Assembly (NCBI GenBank): GCA_017526525.1
Contig: JAFXRG010000022.1
Span: 1 to 64,000, forward strand
From: Clostridia bacterium
GTDB taxonomy: Bacteria; Bacillota; Clostridia; Christensenellales; Aristaeellaceae
Direction of reading: 5' to 3'
Length of the DNA: 64,000 nucleotides
Of the stretch, positions 46,537-56,384 are shown one piece after another. The position numbers and the translations under genes were made by a program. The notes beneath the pieces are model-generated. The model saw only the letters and a program-made list of their open reading frames with translations. It had not been told where the DNA came from and made no database searches. How positions within the stretch are numbered: the stretch's first letter is position 1; each line of letters begins with the position of its first letter.

Positions 46537-48008
46537 TTGATGCTGCTTCTGCCGGGAATAATGAACTTGCTGACCAAAAGTTTGCTGAACTGGAAACCCT
46601 GAAAGCTACCCTGAATAGTGAACTGGATTCTGTAAAGGCAACTTATACCGAAAAACTATCTGAAATCTTTTCCGGTATGGCTTCCCAATACCCTGAAGCT
46701 GCTTCCGCTTTGGAACAGGCTGCTTCTAAGTATGATGTTATGCGAATGTTCGCTGAACGGGCTGAACTGGATGCTTACAATGATGATGGTACATACAATG
46801 AAATGTTTGACCAACAGTATGAAGCATACAGTAAAGCCCTTGCAAAATCCGCATGGGACAGCGGTTTCTTTGCTGACCAATTCGGCGGTTTCAGCAACTT
46901 TGAATCTTTCTATGAATCCTTTGGAACCGGGGCTTTGGGTAATGTTGGTCTGTTTATGGATGAATACCAGAATCAGGTTATGGAAGAAATGAAGAACAAC
47001 CTTCAGACCGTTTCTGACAATCCGGTTCTTTCCAGTTGGCTTGCAAGTATGCTTTCTGATCCTTCCATTACTGAAAACATGGATGTTACCCAACTGTCCG
47101 GGGCGCTGGAAGGAATGTTCAAGCTGCTTGACTTCAAACAAGCTATGGATGCTGCCGGGGATAAACCGCAAGAATGGGGTAAATACGTTTCTGAAGGTTT
47201 GGGAAGCGGAATTGATGGTTCTGCTTCTGTTCCGGTTGGCGCTGGTTCCAGCATGGGTACATCAACCATTGATGCTATCAAAGCTGCTTTGGGTGTTGCT
47301 TCCCCGTCAACCTTCATGATTGATGCTGGTATCAACGTTGATGAAGGACTTGGATTGGGTATTTCTCAAAGTGCTTCCTTGCCTGTTGGCGCTGGTTCCG
47401 GTATGGCTGGACAGGTGGTATCTGTTGTGATTTCCACATTGGTTCCCCCGGCTCCCGGAATTGGTATGATGTTCAGCATGGGTTTGGCTTCCGGTATCCG
47501 TTCAGGTGCAAGCGCTGTTATAAGCGCTGCTATTGCGGTTGCCAATGCGGGTGTGAACGCTGCTAAAGGCGCTTTGGGTATTGCTTCCCCGTCAAAAGAA
47601 ACCTATTGGCAAGGTGAAATGATTATTGCGGGTTATGTCAATGCCTTGAAAGACGGTTCAAGCTTGATGAACAAGACTGTTACAACCGTCTTGGAAGGAA
47701 CCCAAAACACTTGGAATAATGGTGTGTGGGATTTGATTTCCGGTTTTGCTGGTATTGAAGCACAAGCCCTTCAGGATGAATTTGACCATGCCAAAGATGC
47801 AGTGAAAATCAATGAATCCGATATGAAGAAAATCAGAACCCTTGCGGAACGTGAAGTAATCAACCATTTCACTACTGCTGAAGTGCGGGTTGAAATGAAT
47901 AATACCAACACTATCAATTCTGATGCAGATATTGATTCCCTGATTGCTAAACTGGAAGATAAGGTAACTGAAAGACTTGAAGCGGTTGCGGAAGGGGTGT
48001 ATACCTGA
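46384..48008 (+). pseudogene. Tape measure protein, C-terminal remnant
   Basis: About 540 codons of the end of a tail tape measure protein are open: helical KANAEINQTASDYATKM, the Gly/Ala-rich membrane-like part with repeated ALGVASPSTFM and ALGIASPSKET motifs, and the coiled-coil end VEMNNTNTINSDADI. No natural start or upstream part remains; the first in-frame ATG is at 46410. Tail tube, chaperones and the N-terminal tape measure are missing. Confidence 0.82.
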
Positions 48009-48232
48009 TGGCTGGTTATGATGTTTATTTGGGGAAAACCCTTCTTCCTATTGCCCCGGAAAAGATTTCCATGAAAATCAACGGGAAGAATAAAACCTAT
48101 GATCTGATAAACGATGGTGAAATGAATATTCTGAAGCTTGCGGGATTGACAACCGTAAGCTTCACTATTCTTTTACCCGCTGTTCAATATCCGTTTGCCA
48201 CTTATACAAACGGATTCAAAGCCCCTTCCTAA
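48008..48232 (+). pseudogene. Baseplate/XkdP-like tail protein, N-terminal remnant (74 aa)
   Basis: MAGYDVYLGKTLLPIAPEKI, then NDGEMNILKLAGLTTVSFTILLP, matches the N-terminus of LysM-bearing XkdP-like tail proteins. It stops at TAA after GFKAPS, where the next gene's remains begin (about 48228). The rest, including LysM, is lost. It overlaps the tape measure stop as intact genes of this type do. Confidence 0.8.
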
Positions 48233-48704
48233 GGTTGGTCTTTGGGATATGCTTGATTATGGTGAAAAAATCAATGCTATCCTGAAAGGCGGTGGGGATG
48301 ATCCTGAACCGGAACCGGAACCTTCCCCGGAACCTGAACCAAAGCCTGAACCGGAACCCAAAGAAGATGAATATGCTGTTGCATGGGCTGAATCAGGTTC
48401 AACCGTGAACATTCGGAAGGGTAAAGGCACATCTTACAAACTGGTTGAAAGAATCCCCATTGGTGCAACCGTGCGGGTTATCAATCATGGTTCCGAATGG
48501 TCAAAGGTTGCTTACACTGATCCTGCCGGGGCTACATGGTATGGTTATGTTATGAACCAGTTCCTTCAGTTCCAAACACCTTCTGAAGATGATAAAGAAC
48601 CGGGAAAAACCTATCTGGTTTGCATTCCTTTTGACAGTCAGGAAGAAGCTTACAACCTGTTGTCAAATTATCCGCAAGGATGGATTGAAAGCTGTGTTGG
48701 CTAA
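48226..48704 (+). pseudogene. Endolysin C-terminal remnant with Pro-Glu linker and SH3 domain
   Basis: From VGLWDMLDYGEKINAIL on, the frame holds an acidic Pro-Glu linker (PEPEPEPSPEPEPK), an SH3-like cell-wall binding domain (STVNIRKGKGTSYKLVERIP, ATWYGYVMNQFLQF) and a last beta-alpha segment. This is the C-terminal half of a phage lysin; the catalytic domain is absent. No proper start codon belongs to it. It is the last prophage gene, in the usual lysis position. Confidence 0.78.
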
Positions 48705-48795
48705 GTTACTAACCTGTTACTAACCGTCAAAACCGGACAAGGTTGAATCAGTCTTTCAGGGGTTGAAACGGTTGAAATTATTGAACTTCTTGCGG

Positions 48796-48824
48796 TTGTG
48801 AATTGAAGAAATTCATGATATAAT
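48796..48824 (+). promoter_or_regulatory. Hybrid smc promoter: -35 from prophage, -10 from att core
   Basis: TTGTGA (48796-48801), 17-bp spacer, TATAAT (48819-48824) with TG one base before it. The -10 box lies inside attR and the -35 box lies in phage DNA. Before insertion the -35 region would have been TGTTTT (29594-29599), a poor match. Confidence 0.65.
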
Positions 48825-48825
48825 A
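48810..48825 (+). repeat. Prophage attR
   Basis: AATTCATGATATAATA, the right partner of 29608-29623 (15 of 16 bases). It lies 42 bp before smc. Confidence 0.7.
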
Positions 48826-48866
48826 AACTGTTCACGCAAAATGCACGGAACCCGGCTGGAGGAAGT

Positions 48867-51800
48867 ATGCGACTGAAGAAACTGGAGCTGTACGGATTCA
48901 AATCTTTTGCCCAGCGGACGGAGATTGTTTTTAATGAAGGCATTACGGCAATCGTCGGTCCCAATGGCTCCGGAAAAAGCAATATCGGCGACGCGGTGCG
49001 CTGGGTCCTGGGCGAACAGAGTGCCAAGACCCTGCGCGGCACCAGCATGCAGGACGTGATTTTCAACGGAACCCAGAAGCGGAAGCCCCTGAGCTACTGC
49101 GAGGTTTCCCTGATTTTTGACAACGAGGACCGTTCCCTGCCGATGGAATACTCGGAGGTGATGGTCACCCGCCGGGTATACCGCAGCGGGGAAAGCGAAT
49201 ACTTTCTGAACCGCGCCTCCTGCCGGCTGAAGGATGTGGTGGACCTGTTCCGGGACACCGGCATCGGCAAGGAAGGATATTCCATTATCGGCCAGGGGCG
49301 GATTGACGAGATTCTTTCCCGGAAGGGGGAGGACCGCCGGCTGGTTTTCGAGGAAGCCGCCGGGATTGTGAAATACAAGGCCCGGAAGGAAGAAGCGGAC
49401 AAGAAACTGAGCCGGACCATGGAAAACATGGCCCGGGTGGATGATATCCTGGAAGAACTGAAAAGGCAGCTGTCCCCCCTGGAGGACCAGGCGAAGAGCG
49501 CCCGGGTTTACATGCAGCTGGCAGCGGAACTTAAGGAACTGGACATGAACCTTTTCCTGGTCCGGTCCGACCGGATGGAAGCGAAGCTGAGGGACTACGA
49601 CCAGGAACTGCAGGGCATCCGGGCGGTGATGGACGAAACGGAAGCCGCCATTCACGAAAAAACACAGCAGCGGGACCAGCGGCAGAACGAAATTGCCGAG
49701 CTGGACACGAAAATTTCCGAAGCCCATGCGGCGCTGCTGAGCGGCATGGAAGCCGTGCACGAAGCGGCGGACGCGCTGCATGCCGTGGAAGAGAGGAAGC
49801 GCGCCCGGCAGGAAAACCGGGAGCGGATCCAGGGAGAAACCGGCGCCGCGGAGGAACGGCTGGAGGAGCTGAACCGGCTGGCGGAGGAAAGCGGAAGCGG
49901 CAGCGAAGCCCGCTCCGATACCCTGCAGGCGCAGACGGAGGAGCTGAACCGGGCGCGGGAAGCGGAAGACGAGGCCCGCAGGGAGCAGACGGAAAAGGAA
50001 GAAACCCTGGAAGCCCACAAGACCGCCATGATGGACGCCATCAACCGGCGGGCGGCGGCCCTGAGCGACCAGACCCGGCTGAAAACCATGCTGACCACCA
50101 TGGAGGATCGCCTGCAGGAGGTTACGGAATCCTGGGAAGGAATGAAACGGGCCGGGGAGGACCTGGACGATACCGTGAAGGAAGCCGCGGAAAAGCTGAA
50201 AAGCGAACAGGAACGGCAGAAACAGCTGGCGGACAGCGTACAGGAAGCCCGGAAACAGCTGGAGGAAGCCGATGCCTCCGTGATTCAGGCCCGGCGGGAT
50301 TACGACGAAAAACTGGCAGAGATGCGGGATATGGAATCCCGGCAGAAGCTGCTGGATGAAATGTCCCGGGAAATGGAAGGATACGCCAACTCCGTGCGCT
50401 CCGTGGTGCGCTACGCCCAGGAAGAGGGCATGGATAAGGTATACGGGCCGCTGAACCGTTTGCTGTCGGTTCCGCGGGAATATGAAACCGCCCTGGATAT
50501 GGTGCTGGGGAATGCCCAGCAGAACGTGGTGACCGAAGACGAGGAAACCGCCAAGATCCTGATTGAATACTTGCGGAACAACCGGCTGGGACGGGCTACC
50601 TTCCTGCCGGTGACCACGGTGAAGTCCCGGACCCTGACGGAAAAGGAACGGAGCGTGCTTAGCATGCCCGGATGCCTGGGAGTGGCTTCGGAGCTGGTAT
50701 CCTGCGACGAACACTACCGGGGCGTGGTGGAAAACCTGCTGGGACGCACGGTGGTGGCGGACAACCTGAACCACGGCATTGCAATTATGCGGAAAGGCGG
50801 GCATGAGTTCCGCCTGGTGACGCTGCAGGGAGACGTGATGCATTCCGGCGGATCCATGACCGGCGGCTCGGTATCCCGGAGCGTGAACCTGTTTTCCCGG
50901 GAACGGCAGCTGAAGGAGCTGACGGCGGCCCTGTCCGCGGGACAGGACGAACTGGAACGCCTGCTGAAGTGCATGCAGGACGGGCAGGCGGCCAAGGACA
51001 GCCTGAAAGCCCGGTCCGCGGAAGCCCTGGAAGAACTGCATCAGCAGGAAATTTCCGTGGCGCGGGAAACGGAACGGCTGCAGAACGCCGAGGAAGAGAA
51101 ACGGATGCATATGCTCCGGGTGACCGAAACGGAAGCGGCCCGGGAACAGCTGATGGAATCCATGATGCAGATCCGGGAGCAGCTTTCCATGGCGGACGAC
51201 CAGACGGAAAAATCGGAAGAAACCCGGGAAGAGATGGAAAAGGAAGCGGCCGCGCTGCAGAAAGCAGCGGCGGAAGCCCGGCAGGACGCCGAAGACAAGG
51301 CCGCGGAAACCCTGCGCCTGACCCTGGCGGTGAACGATTTGCAGCATGAGCTGGAAATCCTGCTGCGGGACAAGGCCCGGCTGGAGGAAGAGAGAAAACG
51401 CATCCGGACGGAACAGGAACGGCGCCGGGAAACCCTGGCGGAAATGGACCGGCAGGATACGGCGGACGAGGAGCAGGAAGCCCTGCTGCGGAAGGCGCTG
51501 GAAGAAGTGACCGCGGAACAGAGCGGCCGGGAACGGATCTCCGGCGAGCTGGAAACCAACCGGACCGGGAAGCAGGGTCTGCTGAAGGAACTGCTGGCGG
51601 ATATGGAAAGGCTGCATGAATCCTACAGCCGGGACAGCGACAAGGCCCACCGGCTGGAGCTGGGAAGGGCCCGGACGGACGGGGATCTGAAGGCGCTGCG
51701 GGACCGGATGTGGAACACTTATGAGGTGACCTATGCCGGAGCGGAGGAGTTCCGCCGGCCGGAGGGCATCAACCTGACCGAGGCGGACCGGCAGGCTGCG

Positions 51801-52433
51801 CAGCTGTCCGCCGAAATCCGGGCGCTGGGTCCGGTGAACGTGCACGCCGTGGAGGAATACGCCAGCACAAAGGCCCGCTACGACGAGATGTACGTGCAGC
51901 GGGAAGACCTGGAAAAGGCGGAGAAGGATCTGCGGGACCTGATCAGCCGGCTGCTGGAGCAGATGCGGGAAACCTTTGTGGAACGGTTCGGGCTGCTGCA
52001 GGGATTCTTCTCGGAGACCTTTGAACGGCTTTTCGGCGGCGGCCATGCGGAGCTGCAGCTGACGGATCCGAACGATCCCCTGAACTGCGGCATCGAAATC
52101 AACGCCCAGCCGCCGGGAAAGAAGCTGCAGCTGCTTTCGCTGCTGTCCGGCGGGGAAAAGACCCTGACGGCCATCGCGATTCTGTTTGCAACCCTGAAGC
52201 TGAAACCGACGCCCTTCTGTATTCTGGACGAGATTGAGGCGGCCCTGGATGACGCGAACATCGGATATTTCGCGGACTATCTGGCGGAATACTCAAAATC
52301 CACCCAGTTTGTGGTAATCACCCACCGGAAGGGAACCATGGAACGGGCCAACGGCCTGTTCGGCGTGGCCATGGAGGAGCAGGGGGTAAGCCGGATGGTA
52401 TCGGTTTCCCTGCAGGATTACAAGGACGAGTAA
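48867..52433 (+). CDS. smc: Chromosome segregation ATPase SMC (1188 aa)
   Basis: SMC forms V-shaped dimers that, with ScpAB, extrude DNA loops and separate chromosomes. Complete: Walker A GPNGSGKSN near the N-terminus, coiled coils (about 170-500 and 670-1020), a hinge around 515-665 with GMDKVYGPLNRLL and GGSMTGGSV, and at the C-terminus LSGGEKTL and FCILDEIEAALDD. GGAGG lies seven bases before the ATG at 48867. Its promoter is now partly made of prophage DNA. Confidence 0.97.
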   Translation: MRLKKLELYGFKSFAQRTEIVFNEGITAIVGPNGSGKSNIGDAVRWVLGEQSAKTLRGTSMQDVIFNGTQKRKPLSYCEVSLIFDNEDRSLPMEYSEVMVTRRVYRSGESEYFLNRASCRLKDVVDLFRDTGIGKEGYSIIGQGRIDEILSRKGEDRRLVFEEAAGIVKYKARKEEADKKLSRTMENMARVDDILEELKRQLSPLEDQAKSARVYMQLAAELKELDMNLFLVRSDRMEAKLRDYDQELQGIRAVMDETEAAIHEKTQQRDQRQNEIAELDTKISEAHAALLSGMEAVHEAADALHAVEERKRARQENRERIQGETGAAEERLEELNRLAEESGSGSEARSDTLQAQTEELNRAREAEDEARREQTEKEETLEAHKTAMMDAINRRAAALSDQTRLKTMLTTMEDRLQEVTESWEGMKRAGEDLDDTVKEAAEKLKSEQERQKQLADSVQEARKQLEEADASVIQARRDYDEKLAEMRDMESRQKLLDEMSREMEGYANSVRSVVRYAQEEGMDKVYGPLNRLLSVPREYETALDMVLGNAQQNVVTEDEETAKILIEYLRNNRLGRATFLPVTTVKSRTLTEKERSVLSMPGCLGVASELVSCDEHYRGVVENLLGRTVVADNLNHGIAIMRKGGHEFRLVTLQGDVMHSGGSMTGGSVSRSVNLFSRERQLKELTAALSAGQDELERLLKCMQDGQAAKDSLKARSAEALEELHQQEISVARETERLQNAEEEKRMHMLRVTETEAAREQLMESMMQIREQLSMADDQTEKSEETREEMEKEAAALQKAAAEARQDAEDKAAETLRLTLAVNDLQHELEILLRDKARLEEERKRIRTEQERRRETLAEMDRQDTADEEQEALLRKALEEVTAEQSGRERISGELETNRTGKQGLLKELLADMERLHESYSRDSDKAHRLELGRARTDGDLKALRDRMWNTYEVTYAGAEEFRRPEGINLTEADRQAAQLSAEIRALGPVNVHAVEEYASTKARYDEMYVQREDLEKAEKDLRDLISRLLEQMRETFVERFGLLQGFFSETFERLFGGGHAELQLTDPNDPLNCGIEINAQPPGKKLQLLSLLSGGEKTLTAIAILFATLKLKPTPFCILDEIEAALDDANIGYFADYLAEYSKSTQFVVITHRKGTMERANGLFGVAMEEQGVSRMVSVSLQDYKDE

Positions 52434-52459
52434 TCAAACCAGAAGGGGAGGAATCATCC

Positions 52460-53794
52460 ATGAAAAGGATTGCAGCACTTCTGACAATACTGGCCCTGCT
52501 GCTGGGTGCGGTTCCAGCCTGCGGGGAGGCCGCCGGCAAGGTACCGGACCTGTTTGAGATTTATGAGATCACGGAGAACGGAAAGACCTGGTCCGGAACC
52601 GCCGTGAACATCAAGCCTGGGGTGGCTGTTACCTCTCCTGTCATGCTGACGCAGGGATCCACACAGGCAGAAATCTGGGACGGAACGGAATTCCGGCCGC
52701 TGACCCTGGCCATTCTGACCGGGGAGGGCACGCTGCTGGTGATTCTGTATGAAACCGACGGGGAGGACGCCGCGATTCCCTATTATCCCTTTGCGGAAGC
52801 GGGACGGAATCCGACTGCGGACGAACTGGTGGTACGTTCCGGCGACAGCATGAAGAGCCGGATCAACCGGGCGGTGTATGACGCGGCGCTGATGGACTGG
52901 AAAGGGCGGGAAAGCCTGATCCTGACCCTGAACGGAGATACCGTTCCCGGCGCGCCGGTGCTGACGTCGGAAGGAACGCTGTTTGGCATCGTGATCGCAG
53001 AGTATGCGGAAGGGGATCACCGCTATGTGGCCCTGACCATTGATGAAATTTACAACTGCATCCAGGAAGCGAACCAGCTGCTGACCGACGCGGAGACGGT
53101 GGAAAACGGGCCGGAAGGGTATACCGTGGAAATGGCCGGCAACCTGGCTTCCTTTGACTGGTCCGCCATGAAGCTGCCGGAAAGGGCGGCGGGAGAAAAG
53201 CTCTACCACGTGCTGGCGGACGCGGAATCCAACTTTTTCACCTATACGGAAATCACAGGGAATGCGACGCGCCTGAATGCGCTGCTGACCCCCGGAAGAA
53301 CCTATCTTTCCGGAATGACGGTCTGCACCGGCGTGCCCACGGGACTGCCGGAGGAAGTGGCGGTAACCATCCTTCCTGAAGCGGAACCCATGACGGACAA
53401 CCATTTCCGGTCTGAAATCATGACCATCGCGGAAATGCCGGAGAACGCGAAGGAGGACACGATGCCCGTTCCGGCGGAAAAAATTACGGAAAGCCTGCTG
53501 CGCAGCAGCCGGGCCTGCTTCTACTCCGTCAGCAGCTATGAGGTGACGGAAAAGACGGAAAACAGCACGCTGCTGGTATCGCTGACCGCGCCGGACGGAA
53601 ACAACTACCGGTACGAGAGCGGATGGTATTACGATCCATCCATTCAGGAACGGGATGAATGGTATGTTTCCCTGGAGGAAACCGGACTGCTGGAAATGCT
53701 GAACGGCAGCGGATATCCGGAAGGCACCTACGTGCTGGAAATGTTTATTGACGGAAAACTGGCGGACAGCTACAGCTTTGAGCTGGCCAAATAA
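52460..53794 (+). CDS. Secreted protein with degenerate trypsin-like fold (444 aa)
   Basis: Signal peptide MKRIAALLTILALLLGAVPACG, possibly lipidated at the Cys. The next 180 residues follow the course of a trypsin-like (DegP-type) protease: SGTAVNIKPGVAVTSPVM where the catalytic His (normally TNAHV) should be, and NGDTVPGAPVLTSEGTLFG where GNSGGP should be. Neither His nor Ser is kept, so it is probably a non-enzymatic relative. The C-terminal part (about 300-444) has a separate Ig-like pattern. It follows smc by 26 bp. Confidence 0.65.
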   Translation: MKRIAALLTILALLLGAVPACGEAAGKVPDLFEIYEITENGKTWSGTAVNIKPGVAVTSPVMLTQGSTQAEIWDGTEFRPLTLAILTGEGTLLVILYETDGEDAAIPYYPFAEAGRNPTADELVVRSGDSMKSRINRAVYDAALMDWKGRESLILTLNGDTVPGAPVLTSEGTLFGIVIAEYAEGDHRYVALTIDEIYNCIQEANQLLTDAETVENGPEGYTVEMAGNLASFDWSAMKLPERAAGEKLYHVLADAESNFFTYTEITGNATRLNALLTPGRTYLSGMTVCTGVPTGLPEEVAVTILPEAEPMTDNHFRSEIMTIAEMPENAKEDTMPVPAEKITESLLRSSRACFYSVSSYEVTEKTENSTLLVSLTAPDGNNYRYESGWYYDPSIQERDEWYVSLEETGLLEMLNGSGYPEGTYVLEMFIDGKLADSYSFELAK

Positions 53795-53808
53795 GGGAGG
53801 CGGAGATT

Positions 53809-55074
53809 ATGCCGAATTTTTCCATGCGGGATGAGATTTTTTTCCGGGCTGCGGAACAGTTTCCCACACCCTTCCACCTGTACGATGAGCGGGGAATCCG
53901 GGAGCGGGCGCGGATCCTGAACCGGGCTTTCAGCTGGTGCCATGATTTCCGGGAATATTTTGCCGTCAAAGCCCTGCCGAATCCGACTGTGCTCCGGATC
54001 CTGAAGGAAGAAGGCTGCGGACTGGACTGCTCCTCCTCCACGGAGCTGACGCTGGCGAAGGCCTGCGGCTTTTCCGGAGAGGAAGTCATTCTTTCCGCCA
54101 ATGCCATGCCGCCGGAGGAATTTGCCCAGGCGCGGGCACTGAACGCTTTCATCAACCTGGATGATATTTCCGACATTGAGCTGCTGCGGACCCACGGCGG
54201 GTTTCCGGAATGCGTCTGCCTGCGGTACAATCCCGGCGGACATTTTTCCATCGGGAACACCATTATGGGCAATCCGGGGGAGGCCAAGTACGGCTTTACG
54301 CTGCCCCAGCTGAAGGAAGGGCTGGAAATCCTGAAGGCGGCCGGGGTGCGCGCTTTCGGGCTTCACGCGTTCCTGTCCTCCAACACAACAGACAACGCGT
54401 ATTACCCGAACCTGGCCAGGACCCTGCTGGAGCTGGGCAAGGAACTGGCCGCGGAATCCGGCATGCGGTTTGCTTTTGTGGATCTTTCCGGCGGAATCGG
54501 TATTCCTTACCGGCCGGAAGAAAAGGCGCCGGATGTACTGGCCATCGGGGAAAGCGTGCGGAAAGTGTATGACGAGCTGATTCCGGACCGGAGCGTCGGA
54601 ATCAAAACCGAGCTGGGCCGGTGGATGACGGGGCCCATGGGATGGCTGGTGACCCACGCGGTGCATGAAAAAAAGATTTACCGCCACTATATCGGCGTGG
54701 ACGCCTCGGCGGTCAACCTGATGCGGCCGGCCATGTACGGCGCCTATCACCATATTACGGTATGCGGAAAAAGAGACCTGCCGGCGGATCAGATCTATGA
54801 TATTACCGGCAGCCTCTGCGAAAACAACGATAAGTTTGCGATTGAACGGGCACTGCCCGAGATCCGGATCGGGGACCTGCTGGTGATCCACGATACCGGC
54901 GCCCACGGCTATTCCATGGGATACAACTACAACGGCCGGCTGCGGAGCGCGGAAATCCTGTACACCCGGGAAGGAGATTTCCGGATGATCCGGCGGGCGG
55001 AAACTGCGGCGGATTATTTCGCCACTCTGGACGTGGATCCGGCGGCGGAAGCGCTGGGCGTCCGCAGAAAGTAA
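53809..55074 (+). CDS. lysA: Diaminopimelate decarboxylase-like PLP enzyme (421 aa)
   Basis: Fold-type III PLP decarboxylase. YFAVKALPNP holds the Schiff-base Lys, and GEAKYGF and GSLCENNDKF hold the substrate-site parts. The family signatures HIGSQ and CESGD appear here as HAFLSSN and CENND, so it belongs to a divergent group; it most likely still makes lysine from meso-diaminopimelate, but another substrate is possible. It follows the secreted gene by 14 bp in the smc transcript. Confidence 0.78.
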   Translation: MPNFSMRDEIFFRAAEQFPTPFHLYDERGIRERARILNRAFSWCHDFREYFAVKALPNPTVLRILKEEGCGLDCSSSTELTLAKACGFSGEEVILSANAMPPEEFAQARALNAFINLDDISDIELLRTHGGFPECVCLRYNPGGHFSIGNTIMGNPGEAKYGFTLPQLKEGLEILKAAGVRAFGLHAFLSSNTTDNAYYPNLARTLLELGKELAAESGMRFAFVDLSGGIGIPYRPEEKAPDVLAIGESVRKVYDELIPDRSVGIKTELGRWMTGPMGWLVTHAVHEKKIYRHYIGVDASAVNLMRPAMYGAYHHITVCGKRDLPADQIYDITGSLCENNDKFAIERALPEIRIGDLLVIHDTGAHGYSMGYNYNGRLRSAEILYTREGDFRMIRRAETAADYFATLDVDPAAEALGVRRK

Positions 55075-55095
55075 CCGGTTTTCCCCGGAAGGGGT

Positions 55096-56262
55096 TTACA
55101 GAACAATATCTCCCGGCCGGAATCCGGGGGGAAGGGGTTCCTCCTCCGCAAAGGAGAAGTCCGGATCCTCCAGAACCGGCAGGAACGCTTCATAGGGGAT
55201 GCGTTCGAACTCAGAGCCGTAGCTGCTCTGGCCGAACCATCCCCCTTCCTTTGCCCGCAGGTTCAGATCCCGGGCAAACTTGGTATGATTGGAGCAGTCA
55301 TGCACGACAATGGGCCACTTTTCTTCCGCGGCCTCCCGCAGAAGGGAAAGGGTCAGATCCCGGCTGACGATGGGGCTCAGATATCCCAGCCGGCAGAAAT
55401 ACATGTTTTCCCCGAGATAGTTCGGAAGGTTATTGCCGTTCAGGTGCAGCTCCGCACAGTTCATGAAATCAATCCCAGCGGAAAGAATGCGCGCTTTCTT
55501 TTCCCGGAAAACCCGAATGAATTCCCGGGTCATGGGGGTTTCGATGCCCACCTGGGGAATATATTTTTTCGCGGTTTCCATGGCGCGGAGCACCGGATCG
55601 GAAGCATTGGTGGCGCCCAGATTGAAGCGGAGCTCGTCCAGGCCGGCGTCCCCCAGGGCCTTCAGCTGCTCCTCCGTGGCGCCGATCCCGTTGGTATACA
55701 TATGCTGATGGACGCCGGCGAGATGAAAGCGGCGGATGATTCCGTAATATTTTTCAATTTCCGTGAAGGGCTCCAGATAAACATAGGCGATGCCGGTCGG
55801 CCTGGACTGCAGGGAGAACAGCAGGGGCAGGTCCTCCTCCCGGTACCGGGTTCCGCCGATTTCCCACATGCCTTCCCCGATGGGCGGTATGCAGTCCAGC
55901 AGGCCGTAATCGTAGCAGAAGGGACAGGCGGCGTTGCAGCGGTTGGTTTTGCGGACGGCGGAGAGGCCGTTTCCCAGCAGGCAGCTGCGGCAGCCGGCCG
56001 GGAAACGGTTTTCCGGGCCGACGAACAGGGTACAGGCGGGAACGTCTTCCGTCCAGGGAATGCCTTCCGGATGGCCCGGCACAACCGCCTTCAGGCCGGG
56101 AACGGCCCGGAGCAGTTCCGCCCGGCGGGCGTCCACCGCCGTTTCAATCTGGGCAAAAACCGCCAGGGCGATTTCCTGCTGACGGCAGCCCAGCGGCTCC
56201 TCCTCCGGCAGGGAAGCAAAAAAACGGAACCAGTTCAGGGCATCTTTTTTGGAGATTTTCAT
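55096..56262 (-). CDS. Orphan radical SAM protein (388 aa)
   Basis: The ATG at 56262 (MKISKKDALNWF) follows GAAAGGAAG. The cluster motif CNAACPFCYD lies near residue 110, preceded by further cysteines (CRSCLLGNG). LDELRFNLGATN and ETPMTREF are usual for the barrel. There is no SPASM-type cysteine end and no peptide gene next to it, so the substrate is unknown. Confidence 0.8.
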   Translation of the reverse strand: MKISKKDALNWFRFFASLPEEEPLGCRQQEIALAVFAQIETAVDARRAELLRAVPGLKAVVPGHPEGIPWTEDVPACTLFVGPENRFPAGCRSCLLGNGLSAVRKTNRCNAACPFCYDYGLLDCIPPIGEGMWEIGGTRYREEDLPLLFSLQSRPTGIAYVYLEPFTEIEKYYGIIRRFHLAGVHQHMYTNGIGATEEQLKALGDAGLDELRFNLGATNASDPVLRAMETAKKYIPQVGIETPMTREFIRVFREKKARILSAGIDFMNCAELHLNGNNLPNYLGENMYFCRLGYLSPIVSRDLTLSLLREAAEEKWPIVVHDCSNHTKFARDLNLRAKEGGWFGQSSYGSEFERIPYEAFLPVLEDPDFSFAEEEPLPPGFRPGDIVL

Positions 56263-56384
56263 GGACAGACTTCCTTTCACGGATGTTTCGGAATTATTAC
56301 AAAATAGTTGACAACCCCGGTGGAAATATGGGAAAATGAACAGTACGGTTTTTCCGAATGATTGAATCCGGAGGGGTGCAGGGA

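Larger units (their letters stand above)
29608..48825. mobile_element. Defective prophage (about 19.2 kb) inserted in the smc promoter
   Basis: Bounded by AATYCATGATATAATA at 29608-29623 and 48810-48825. The integrase faces the left end, followed by a lysogeny block, early and recombination genes, a head block, tape-measure, baseplate and endolysin remnants. Its GC content and codon use (GAA/GTT-rich) differ sharply from the host. Three deletion scars near 40590, 46380 and 48228 have removed terminase, most of DNA polymerase, part of portal, neck and tail genes and most of the lysis genes. It belongs to an SPP1-portal, Sak4-type siphovirus lineage. Confidence 0.88.
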
